Counted from the first letter of the stretch, positions 1-5,338 are shown. The stretch: 5,338 nucleotides of DNA from Anaeromyxobacter sp. (GCA_020028115.1 JAHWYA010000178.1:1-5338); one strand, 5' to 3'. The notes: generated from the letters alone by a model not told the origin. Numbers and translations: made by a program.

Positions 1-543
1 CCAGGGTCCGCCCGGCGGCGGCACGTGGACCGCGTGCGCCGGGACGAGGACGCGCTCGCCCGACGCGAGGTCCCGCCCCGCCCGCCAGGCGAGGCGGACG
101 TCGTCCCACGCCGGCTCGCCCCCCTCCGGATCGAGCGCGCGCGGCCCGAGCACCGAGCGGCCGCCGTGGCGAGCCGCGAGCTCGGACGCGGAGCCCCACG
201 CGTCCACCTGCGCGCGCTCCGCGGCGAAGAGCTCCGCCGCCTCGAGGAGCGCGCCGCGCGCGGCCTCCCGGGCGGCGAGCCCCTTCCCGTTCGTGACCTG
301 CAGGACGTGTCCGCGAGGCCGGACGGCGCTCGCCACCTCGACCCCGGTCCGGTCGAGCCCGGTGAGCCGCGCGACGCGCGTGACGCCGAGCGTGCGCGCG
401 AGCGCGTCGCCCGGACCCCCTCCCCAGCCCCGCTCCGCGGGGCGATGGAGGTCCGGGGACAAGCCCCCTCCCCAGCCCCGCTCCGCGGGGCGATGGAGGT
501 CGGGGGACGAGCCCTCCCGAAGGGGACGGCGACCCGCCGGCAT
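1..543 (-). CDS. YcaO-family protein, N-terminal part (runs off left edge)
   Basis: YcaO proteins use ATP to activate peptide backbone amides. They make azolines, thioamides or amidines in ribosomal peptide natural products, or act on ribosomal proteins. Reading minus from ATG 543-541, the frame stays open for 181 residues to the window edge. Family hallmarks seen in order are GVTRVARLTGLDRTG (53-67), an AVRPRG segment (73-78), the NGKGL turn (85-89), a helix LLEAAELFAAE (99-109) whose Glu101 and Glu104 match the E-x-x-E of the nucleotide/Mg site, and GRDLASGERVLVPAHAVH (156-173). This is roughly the first third to half of the usual 400 or so residues; later ATP-binding residues lie outside. 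Residues 11-42 are two tandem 16-residue units (GSSPDLHRPAERGWGG, then GLSPDLHRPAERGWGG) encoded by a DNA repeat, unlike a normal YcaO N-terminus. No other ATG or GTG lies before the conserved part; TTG 462-460 is the only alternative. The substrate and subfamily (TOMM cyclodehydratase or TfuA-associated) cannot be decided from this fragment. Confidence 0.85.
   Translation of the reverse strand, partial: MPAGRRPLREGSSPDLHRPAERGWGGGLSPDLHRPAERGWGGGPGDALARTLGVTRVARLTGLDRTGVEVASAVRPRGHVLQVTNGKGLAAREAARGALLEAAELFAAERAQVDAWGSASELAARHGGRSVLGPRALDPEGGEPAWDDVRLAWRAGRDLASGERVLVPAHAVHVPPPGGPW
416..511. repeat. Two-copy 48-bp tandem repeat with hairpin core
   Basis: Copy 1 (416-463) and copy 2 (464-511) differ at only two positions: C454 versus G502, and A461 versus G509. 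Each contains a perfect hairpin, CCCCGC-TCC-GCGGGG, at 428-442 and 476-490. After copy 2 a few bases resemble the start of a third unit. The period is a multiple of three, so the YcaO frame passes through both copies without a stop; one difference is silent there and the other changes Ser12/Leu28. It looks like a mobile or dispersed GC hairpin repeat rather than a designed protein repeat, which is inference. Confidence 0.85.
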
Positions 544-564
544 GAACGGGGTTATATCGCCTCC
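544..564. promoter_or_regulatory. Shared divergent promoter box of the YcaO and M20 genes
   Basis: Only 21 bp separate the two divergent start codons, and the one AT-rich stretch in it is GTTATATC (551-558). On the plus strand TATATC (553-558) lies 6 nt before ATG 565. On the minus strand TATAAC (556-551) lies 7 nt before ATG 543. Both spacings put the expected transcription start at or next to the start codon, so both mRNAs would be leaderless. This fits the absence of a Shine-Dalgarno site before either gene. No convincing -35 box is visible on either side; they would have to lie inside the opposite gene. Confidence 0.5.
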
Positions 565-1971
565 ATGCCCGCAGGCCCCGTCGAATCCGCGCTCGCGCAC
601 TACGAGAAGAATCACGCCATCTACCTCGACGAGCTGAAGCGCCTGGTCCGGATCCCGAGCGTCTCGTTCGCCGGGTTCCCGGAGGTGGAGGTCGGGCGGA
701 GCGCCGACGCCGTCGCCGAGCTGCTCCGCCGGCGCGGCTTCACGAGCGTCGAGATCCTGCGCGTCGACGGGGCGCACCCTTACGTCTTCGGAGAGCGGAT
801 CGAGGACCCGTCCCTCCCGACGCTCCTCCTCTACGCGCACCACGACGTCCAGCCCGCCGGCGAGGTCGAGCAGTGGCGCTCGCCGCCGTTCGACCCCACC
901 GAGCGCGACGGGCGGCTGTTCGGCCGCGGCACGGCCGACGACAAGGCGGGCATCCTCGTCCACGCCGCCGCGACCGACGCGTGGGTGCGCGGCGCGCACG
1001 GGACGCCGCTCAACCTCAAGATCGTGGTGGAGGGCGAGGAGGAGATCGGCTCGGAGCACCTCACCTCCTTCATCGGCCGCTACCGCTCGAAGCTCGACGC
1101 GGACGCGATGGTCCTCACCGACACGGGCAACGTCGACGTGGGCGTCCCGAGCGTCACCGTCGCGCTGCGGGGGCTCGTCGTCGTGGAGGTGGAGGTCCGC
1201 GCCCTCGACCAGTCCGTCCACTCCGGGATGTGGGGCGGCCCGATCCCCGACCCGGTCCTCGCGCTCTCGAAGATGCTGGCGACCCTCGTCGACGACGACG
1301 GGCGGATCGCCATCCCCGGCATCTACGACCGGGTCCGGCCGCTCTCGGACGAGCAGCGCCGCGCCATCGCGGCGCTGCCGGTGACGCGCGAGGGGTTCCG
1401 CGCGCAGGCGCGGATGCGGCCCGGCGTGCGGCTCCTCGGCGGCGATCGCCACCCGCTCGAGGTGAACTGGTGGGAGCCGGCGCTCGCGGTGAACGCGATC
1501 CAGGCGTCGTCGCGGCGCGACGCCCGGAACATCATCAACGACGTGGCGTGGGCGCGGGTCGGCGTCCGGCTCGTGCCGGACATGGACCCCGCCGACGTGA
1601 AGGAGCGGCTCGTCGCGGCGCTGCGCCGGGCCGCCCCGTGGGGCGTCGAGGTGAGCTTCAAGATCGACACGGCGGGCGCGCCGTGGATCACGGACGTCTC
1701 GCACCCCGCGTTCCCGGCCGCCTTCCGCGCGCTCGAGCGCGGGTTCGGCCGCCCCGCGCTCGCGATCGGGTGCGGCGGGTCGATCGGGTTCGTCGAGCCG
1801 TTCGCCCGCGCCCTCGGCGGCGTGCCGGCGCTCCTCGTCGGCGTCGAGGATCCGCTCTCGAACGCCCACTCCGAGAACGAGAGCCTCTCGCTGGCGGACT
1901 TCCAGAAGGCGATCCGCTCCGCGATCCACCTGTACGGCGAGCTCGCGGGCGCGCTGCGCCGCCGGACCTGA
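565..1971 (+). CDS. M20-family metallopeptidase (CNDP-like dipeptidase)
   Basis: This 468-residue protein is the size usual for di-zinc M20 exo/dipeptidases, which cleave dipeptides or short peptides in the cytoplasm; no signal peptide is seen. The metal site is complete: His92 and Asp94 in YAHHDVQP, bridging Asp125 in GRGTADDKAG, general base Glu159 and ligand Glu160 in EGEEEIGS, Asp186 in LTDTG, and His435 near the C-terminus in NAHSENE. His219 (SVHSG) is the dimerisation-domain histidine that completes the partner active site in this family. The lid domain spans roughly residues 200-370. The WRSPPFDPTERDGRLFGRG stretch is typical of the carnosinase/CNDP-like branch. ATG 565 is chosen because the family N-terminus (HYEKNHAIYLDELKRLVRIPSVSF) begins 12 residues later and the first codons are the most AT-rich. 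The frame is open upstream to position 25, but that part is a shadow of the YcaO gene. The exact substrate is unknown. Confidence 0.93.
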   Translation: MPAGPVESALAHYEKNHAIYLDELKRLVRIPSVSFAGFPEVEVGRSADAVAELLRRRGFTSVEILRVDGAHPYVFGERIEDPSLPTLLLYAHHDVQPAGEVEQWRSPPFDPTERDGRLFGRGTADDKAGILVHAAATDAWVRGAHGTPLNLKIVVEGEEEIGSEHLTSFIGRYRSKLDADAMVLTDTGNVDVGVPSVTVALRGLVVVEVEVRALDQSVHSGMWGGPIPDPVLALSKMLATLVDDDGRIAIPGIYDRVRPLSDEQRRAIAALPVTREGFRAQARMRPGVRLLGGDRHPLEVNWWEPALAVNAIQASSRRDARNIINDVAWARVGVRLVPDMDPADVKERLVAALRRAAPWGVEVSFKIDTAGAPWITDVSHPAFPAAFRALERGFGRPALAIGCGGSIGFVEPFARALGGVPALLVGVEDPLSNAHSENESLSLADFQKAIRSAIHLYGELAGALRRRT

Positions 1972-2031
1972 CCCACCCCCTGGCGCGTCCAGATCCCGTG
2001 CAGAGCGAGGGCCCCCGGGCGGGCACCCGAT

Positions 2032-2037
2032 TATGAT
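2032..2037 (+). promoter_or_regulatory. -10-like box upstream of glgP
   Basis: TATGAT stands out in a GC-rich 119-bp gap and would start transcription near 2044, giving a leader of about 47 nt. No clear -35 is seen 17 bp upstream (GC-only sequence), so a non-housekeeping sigma factor or an activator is possible. Confidence 0.4.
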
Positions 2038-2043
2038 GGTGCA

Positions 2044-2060
2044 CCCCGCGCGGAGCGGGG
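2044..2060 (+). repeat. GC hairpin in the glgP leader
   Basis: CCCCGC (2044-2049) and GCGGGG (2055-2060) form a perfect 6-bp stem with a 5-nt loop (GCGGA). On the minus strand it reads CCCCGCTCCGCGCGGGG, nearly the hairpin core of the 416-511 repeat, so it is probably a member of the same family. It would lie at the extreme 5' end of the glgP mRNA if the TATGAT box is used. Confidence 0.6.
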
Positions 2061-2080
2061 CCGGCGCGCGCGCCAGGCAG

Positions 2081-2085
2081 AGGAG
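2081..2085 (+). promoter_or_regulatory. Shine-Dalgarno site of glgP
   Basis: AGGAG ends 5 nt before ATG 2091. It is the only clear ribosome binding site before a gene start in this window, and it fixes the glgP start. Confidence 0.7.
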
Positions 2086-2090
2086 AGCGG

Positions 2091-4616
2091 ATGGTTCCCC
2101 CGAGGAGGAAGACGAGCACGGCCGGCGGCGAGGAGGCGAAGGCGCTCGAGCGCGCCCGCCACCTCCCGAACGTCCGCACCGCCACGGACGTGGAGACGCT
2201 CAAGCGATCGTTCCTCGACAACCTGACGTACGCGCAGGGGAAGGACGAGCACACCGCCACCTCCCTCGACCGCTACTTCGCCGTCGCGTACGCGGTGCGC
2301 GACCGGATGATGCGGCACTGGATCCAGACGCAGCAGGCCTACTACCGGAACGACGCGAAGCGGGTCTACTACCTCTCGCTCGAGTTCCTCATGGGCCGGG
2401 CGCTCGAGAACAACCTGCTGAACCTCGGGCTGTACGATCCGATGCGCTCGGCGCTGCAGGACCTCGGCCTCGACCTCGCCGACCTCCTCTCGCAGGAGCC
2501 CGACGCGGGGCTCGGCAACGGCGGCCTCGGCCGGCTCGCCGCCTGCTTCCTCGACTCGCTCGCGACGCTCCAGTACCCCGCCTACGGCTACGGCATCCGC
2601 TACGAGTTCGGGATCTTCGACCAGGAGATCCGAAACGGCTGGCAGATCGAGCGGCCGGAGGAGTGGCTCCGGTTCGGGAACGCCTGGGAGATCCCGCGCC
2701 CGGAGTACGTCGTGCCCGTCGCGTTCTACGGGCGCACCGAGCACGGGAAGGACTCCACCGGCCGGCTCCGGGTCTCCTGGGTCGACGGGCGGCACGTCCT
2801 CGGGATGCCGTACGACGTCCCGATCGCCGGCTACCGCAACGGCACCGTGAACACGCTCCGCCTCTGGCGGGCGCGGGCCTCCCAGGAGCTCGACCTCGCC
2901 GACTTCAACGCCGGCGACTACCTCTCCGCGGTCGAGGACAAGGACCTCTCCGAGAGCATCTCGAAGGTCCTCTACCCGAACGACCTCACGGTGATGGGGA
3001 AGGAGCTGCGGCTCCAGCAGCAGTACTTCTTCGTCGCGTGCTCGATCCACGACATCGTCACCCGTCACCTCAAGGTGCACGAGGGGTTCGAGGACTTCCC
3101 GGACAAGATCGCCATCCAGCTCAACGACACCCACCCCGCCATCGCGATCGCCGAGCTCATGCGCGTGCTCGTCGACGAGCACGGGGTCGAGTGGCCGCAG
3201 GCGTGGGAGATCTGCCGGGCGACCTTCGGCTACACGAACCACACCCTCATGCCCGAGGCGCTCGAGAGGTGGTCGGTCGACCTCTTCGGGCGGGTCCTGC
3301 CGCGCCACCTCGAGATCGTCTACGAGGTGAACGGGCGGTTCCTCGAGGAGGTGCGCGGCGCGCACCGGGCGGACGAGGCCGCGCTCGCGCGGATGAGCAT
3401 CATCGAGGAGGGGCCGGTGAAGCAGGTCCGGATGGCGAACCTCGCGGTCGTGGGGTCGCGCTCCGTGAACGGCGTGGCGGCGCTCCACACGGACCTCCTG
3501 AAGCGCGAGCTGTTCCGCGACTTCAACGCCCTCTGGCCGGCCAAGTTCAACAACAAGACGAACGGCGTGACGCCGCGGCGCTGGCTCCTGCAGGCGAACC
3601 CCGCCCTCGCGAGCGCGATCACCGAGGTGATCGGCCCGGAGTGGATCACCGACGCGACGAAGCTCCGCGCGCTCGAGCCACTCGCGGACGACGCCGGGTT
3701 CCGGCGGCTCTTCCGCGACATCAAGCGCGAGAACAAGGCGCGCCTCGCCGAGATCGTGAAGGCCGAGAACGGGATCACCCTCGACCTCGACTCGATCTTC
3801 GACGTGCAGGTGAAGCGGATCCACGAGTACAAGCGGCAGCTCCTCGCGATCCTGCGCGTCGCGGCGGAATATCTACGTATGAAGGAGGACCGGGCGTACC
3901 GGCCCCACCCGCGGACGTACCTGTTCGGCGGGAAGGCGGCGCCCGGGTACGCCGCCGCGAAGGCGATCATCAAGCTCGTGAACTCGATCGCGGACGTCGT
4001 GAACCACGACGTCGACCTGCAGGGCCGGATGACGGTCGCGTTCCTCCGGAACTACCGGGTCTCGCTGGCGGAGCGGATCTTCCCCGCCGCCGAGGTCTCC
4101 GAGCAGATCTCGACCGCGGGGAAGGAGGCGTCCGGCACGGGCAACATGAAGTTCGCGCTGAACGGCGCCCTCACGGTCGGCACCCTCGACGGCGCGAACG
4201 TCGAGATCCGCGAGGAGGTCGGCGCCGACAACTTCTTCCTGTTCGGCCTCACCGTCGAGCAGGTCCACGCGCTGAAGAAGCGCGGCTACGATCCGTGGGA
4301 GTGGTACCGGAACGACCGGCGGCTGAAGGGGGTCCTCGACGCGCTCTCCGCGGGCGTGTTCTCGCCGGGCGAGCCGGGGCTCTTCCGGCCCGTCGTCGAG
4401 TCGCTCCTGAACGGCGGCGACCCGTACCTCGTGCTCGCCGACTTCGCCGCCTACGTCGCGTGCCAGGAGGAGGTCGACCGGGCCTACGTCGATCCGGAGC
4501 GCTGGACCCGCATGGCGATCCTGAACGTCGCCCGGACCGGCAAGTTCTCGTCCGACCGGACCATCCGCGAGTACGCGGACGAGATCTGGCGCATCATCCC
4601 CGTCGGGGACGTTTGA
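2091..4616 (+). CDS. glgP: Glycogen/starch phosphorylase (GT35)
   Basis: This enzyme releases glucose 1-phosphate from the non-reducing ends of alpha-1,4-glucans using phosphate and a pyridoxal phosphate cofactor, in the cytoplasm. The 841-residue length matches the family (about 800-845), and family motifs run from end to end: YYLSLEFLMGR (94-104), GLGNGGLGRLAACFLDS, YGYGIRYEFGIF, LNDTHPAIAIAELMR with His348, YTNHTLMPEALERW with His384, KRIHEYKRQL with Lys575, Arg576 and Lys581, and EASGTGNMKFALNGAL with Lys687 as the PLP lysine. From memory these sites sit at rabbit muscle numbering plus 7 (His377, Lys568/Arg569/Lys574, Lys680), so there is no net length change across the catalytic region. 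The C-terminus (SSDRTIREYADEIW) resembles E. coli GlgP and looks complete. It appears to be a single-gene transcript; no glgA, glgB or glgX is in view. Only 13 codons end in A or T, and four of them are consecutive (3867-3878). Glycogen versus maltodextrin preference cannot be told from sequence alone. Confidence 0.98.
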   Translation: MVPPRRKTSTAGGEEAKALERARHLPNVRTATDVETLKRSFLDNLTYAQGKDEHTATSLDRYFAVAYAVRDRMMRHWIQTQQAYYRNDAKRVYYLSLEFLMGRALENNLLNLGLYDPMRSALQDLGLDLADLLSQEPDAGLGNGGLGRLAACFLDSLATLQYPAYGYGIRYEFGIFDQEIRNGWQIERPEEWLRFGNAWEIPRPEYVVPVAFYGRTEHGKDSTGRLRVSWVDGRHVLGMPYDVPIAGYRNGTVNTLRLWRARASQELDLADFNAGDYLSAVEDKDLSESISKVLYPNDLTVMGKELRLQQQYFFVACSIHDIVTRHLKVHEGFEDFPDKIAIQLNDTHPAIAIAELMRVLVDEHGVEWPQAWEICRATFGYTNHTLMPEALERWSVDLFGRVLPRHLEIVYEVNGRFLEEVRGAHRADEAALARMSIIEEGPVKQVRMANLAVVGSRSVNGVAALHTDLLKRELFRDFNALWPAKFNNKTNGVTPRRWLLQANPALASAITEVIGPEWITDATKLRALEPLADDAGFRRLFRDIKRENKARLAEIVKAENGITLDLDSIFDVQVKRIHEYKRQLLAILRVAAEYLRMKEDRAYRPHPRTYLFGGKAAPGYAAAKAIIKLVNSIADVVNHDVDLQGRMTVAFLRNYRVSLAERIFPAAEVSEQISTAGKEASGTGNMKFALNGALTVGTLDGANVEIREEVGADNFFLFGLTVEQVHALKKRGYDPWEWYRNDRRLKGVLDALSAGVFSPGEPGLFRPVVESLLNGGDPYLVLADFAAYVACQEEVDRAYVDPERWTRMAILNVARTGKFSSDRTIREYADEIWRIIPVGDV

Positions 4617-5043
4617 GCGGGGGGACACTCGGGCCTTCGGCCCTCGCGCCCCCCCGAGCCCCCCGCTCGCTACGGGGCAGCCTCATCCGGCTGCCCCTGC
4701 GCTCGCCGAGCGGGGCGCTCTTCCAGCCGAACCGGGCGAGGTCGATCCGGTCGCGCTCGTCGAAGGCGACGCCCTCCGCCTCGAGCAGGGTCCGCTGCAC
4801 CGCCGCGCCGACCGGATCGAGGAGCGAGATCGCCGCGTGCCCGCGGGGACGCGCGCCGAGGACGCGCTGCCACGGAACGTCGTGGACGCTCCCGCGCAGC
4901 GCGGCGAGGGCGAACCCGACCTGCCGCGCCGCGCCCGGCTTCCCGGCGACGAGCGCCACCTCGCCGTAGGTCGCGACGCGGCCGCGCGGGATGCGGCGGA
5001 CGACCCGGTAGTAGACCGACCAGCCGGAGGGCAGGGCGCGCAC
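4594..5043 (-). CDS. Alkyltransferase-like protein (ATL, MGMT-related, no reactive Cys)
   Basis: ATL proteins bind O6-alkylguanine in DNA, flip the base without repairing it, and hand the lesion to nucleotide excision repair. Numbered from GTG 5043-5041, the 149-residue frame shows VYYRVVRRIPRGRVATYGEVA (10-30) with Tyr26, the Arg finger Arg40 in ARQVGFAL, and VPWQRVLG (56-63), where Trp58 occupies the position of the methyl-accepting Cys of MGMT's PCHRV. That substitution defines ATLs (E. coli YbaZ, S. pombe Atl1). The family fold ends at about LARFGWK (102-108); the remaining 41 or so residues are Arg/Gly/Pro-rich, are encoded by a hairpin repeat, and run to a TGA that overlaps the glgP end by 23 nt on the other strand. 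GTG 5043 is chosen because the family N-terminus starts about 4 residues later and a TATCAT box lies 7 nt upstream. The alternative GTG 5160, 1 nt past the upstream gene's stop, would add 39 low-complexity Val/Asp/His residues. Confidence 0.85.
   Translation of the reverse strand: MRALPSGWSVYYRVVRRIPRGRVATYGEVALVAGKPGAARQVGFALAALRGSVHDVPWQRVLGARPRGHAAISLLDPVGAAVQRTLLEAEGVAFDERDRIDLARFGWKSAPLGERRGSRMRLPRSERGARGGARAEGPSVPPLKRPRRG
4631..4643. terminator. Small hairpin after glgP
   Basis: GGGCC-TTC-GGCCC is a perfect 5-bp stem with a 3-nt loop, 14 nt after the glgP stop. There is no T-run on either side, so it is not a classical intrinsic terminator. With the larger hairpin downstream it may stabilise or help end the glgP transcript. 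Confidence 0.35.
4661..4715. repeat. Nested inverted repeat (two 9-bp stems) between glgP and ATL core
   Basis: The outer arms CCCCGCTCG (4661-4669) and CGAGCGGGG (4707-4715) are perfect complements. Inside them GGGGCAGCC (4674-4682) and GGCTGCCCC (4689-4697) form a second perfect 9-bp stem with a 6-nt loop. The outer arm begins with the same CCCCGCTC as the hairpins at 428 and 476. It lies downstream of both convergent genes' conserved regions, so it could act as a bidirectional transcript end, although no T-run follows. It is read through by the ATL frame. Confidence 0.75.
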
Positions 5044-5050
5044 GGGACAG

Positions 5051-5056
5051 ATGATA
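5051..5056 (-). promoter_or_regulatory. -10-like box for the ATL gene
   Basis: On the minus strand TATCAT (5056-5051, within GGTTATCATC) lies 7 nt before GTG 5043, the spacing expected for a leaderless transcript and the same as for the YcaO gene. No Shine-Dalgarno site or -35 box is evident. Confidence 0.4.
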
Positions 5057-5066
5057 ACCGCGGCCA

Positions 5067-5148
5067 CGTGGACGTGGACGTCGACCTGGACGTGGACGTG
5101 GAGGTGGTCGAAGCCGTCCACGTCCACGACCACGACCACGACCACGGG
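5067..5148. repeat. Degenerate hexamer repeat with inverted-repeat core
   Basis: The left half repeats GTGGAC-like hexamers (5069-5107) and the right half repeats their complement, GTCCAC then CGACCA units (5116-5146). CGTGGACGTGGA (5091-5102) and TCCACGTCCACG (5117-5128) are perfect 12-bp complements around a 14-nt loop. If translated with the ATL frame it would give runs of Val, Val-Asp and His-Val, which is not protein-like. It fills most of the gap between the coiled-coil gene and ATL. Confidence 0.75.
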
Positions 5149-5161
5149 GGCATCTTCCACA

Positions 5162-5338
5162 TCACCCGCGCTCGATCTCTCTCACCTTCGCCCGGAGCTT
5201 CTCCGCCTCCGCGCGCGTCGCCTTCGCCCTGGTGCGCGCCTCGCCCGCGCGGCGCTCCGCCTCCTCCGCGGCGCGCTCGTCGCGCTCGGCGGTTCGCTCC
5301 GCGGCCGCCGCGGCCCGCTGCGCGGCCGCGAGGGCCCG
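5162..5338 (-). CDS. Coiled-coil protein, C-terminal 58 codons (runs off right edge)
   Basis: Reading minus, the frame enters open at the right edge and ends at TGA 5164-5162. All 58 visible codons give a highly charged helix made almost wholly of Ala, Arg, Glu and Lys, for example AERDERAAEEAERRAGEAR, then EAEKLRAKVREIERG at the end. There is no Pro, and the only Gly are within the helix region and at the last residue, as expected for a long alpha-helical coiled coil. Nothing identifies the protein family; such tails occur in structural, envelope-linked and scaffold proteins. Because high-GC DNA often yields Ala/Arg/Glu-rich frames by chance, the call rests on the Leu/Val/Ile-spaced end, the clean stop and the absence of a better frame. 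It is in line with the ATL gene, 118 nt upstream of its preferred start. Confidence 0.6.
   Translation of the reverse strand, partial: RALAAAQRAAAAAERTAERDERAAEEAERRAGEARTRAKATRAEAEKLRAKVREIERG

Noticed and set aside
25..564. N-terminal extension of the M20 peptidase frame back to position 25
   Set aside because: The 180 extra residues are Arg/Ala/Pro-rich, match no family feature, and lie antisense to clear YcaO motifs. The M20 family N-terminus starts just after ATG 565.
1972..2031. Intrinsic terminator after the M20 gene
   Set aside because: GGGCCC and CCCGGG palindromes occur at 2009-2020, but no stable stem with a T-run can be drawn.
873..2036. 387-residue plus-strand frame inside the M20 gene
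   Set aside because: Arg/Gly/Ala-rich shifted frame overlapping a gene with an intact catalytic site.
2031..3824. 597-residue minus-strand open frame opposite glgP
   Set aside because: Its Val/Glu/Leu/Arg-rich translation has no recognisable domain and is what the complement of GC3-biased codons gives; glgP motifs are continuous on the plus strand.
3867..3878. Frameshift or insertion in glgP at the rare-codon run
   Set aside because: The frame and family alignment continue unbroken through it, and the catalytic residues before and after keep the same offset to rabbit phosphorylase.
2033..4969. 978-residue plus-strand open frame across glgP and the ATL region
   Set aside because: It is a shifted frame over glgP, Arg/Pro/Ala-rich throughout, and open only because the DNA lacks AT-rich stops.
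5067..5148. CRISPR array
   Set aside because: Units are 6 bp, degenerate, with no spacers of 25-45 bp and no cas genes.
5044..5160. GTG 5160 as the ATL start
   Set aside because: The close spacing to the upstream stop is attractive for coupling, but it would translate the hexamer repeat into Val/Asp/His runs absent from ATL proteins; GTG 5043 with its TATCAT box fits better. It is kept only as an alternative.

Overview
The window is about 72-73% GC by eye, and nearly every codon in its genes ends in G or C. Long spurious open frames on the opposite strand and in shifted frames are therefore expected. The style (extreme GC3, GC-rich hairpin repeats between genes, a degenerate GTGGAC-type repeat) suggests a high-GC soil or sediment bacterium. 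A myxobacterial lineage such as Anaeromyxobacter is my guess, at low confidence, because no marker gene is present.

Layout, left to right. (1) On the minus strand, entering from the left edge, is the N-terminal third of a YcaO-family protein (1-543). Its first 42 residues include two copies of a 48-bp tandem repeat. (2) Divergent from it, 21 bp away, is a complete M20-family metallodipeptidase (565-1971). The short gap holds one AT-rich box that can serve as a -10 element in both directions, and both start codons sit where leaderless transcripts would begin. (3) A 119-bp gap with a -10-like box, a GC hairpin and a Shine-Dalgarno site leads to a complete glycogen phosphorylase (glgP, 2091-4616). 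(4) Convergent with glgP is an alkyltransferase-like protein (ATL, an MGMT relative with Trp in place of the reactive Cys) on the minus strand. Its family-like C-terminus lies near 4720, but the frame runs on through a hairpin repeat and overlaps the glgP end by 23 nt. (5) A 118-bp gap holds a degenerate hexamer repeat with an inverted-repeat core. (6) The right edge carries the C-terminal 58 codons of an Ala/Arg/Glu-rich coiled-coil protein on the minus strand.

The genes do not form an obvious single pathway: peptide modification (YcaO), peptide hydrolysis (M20), glycogen mobilisation (GlgP) and recognition of alkylated DNA (ATL). The only pairing that suggests joint function is YcaO with the M20 peptidase, through their shared promoter. 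I see no complete new multi-gene system. The more unusual signals are a GC hairpin repeat that has extended the coding ends of two genes, the compact shared promoter box, and a run of four consecutive rare codons inside glgP.
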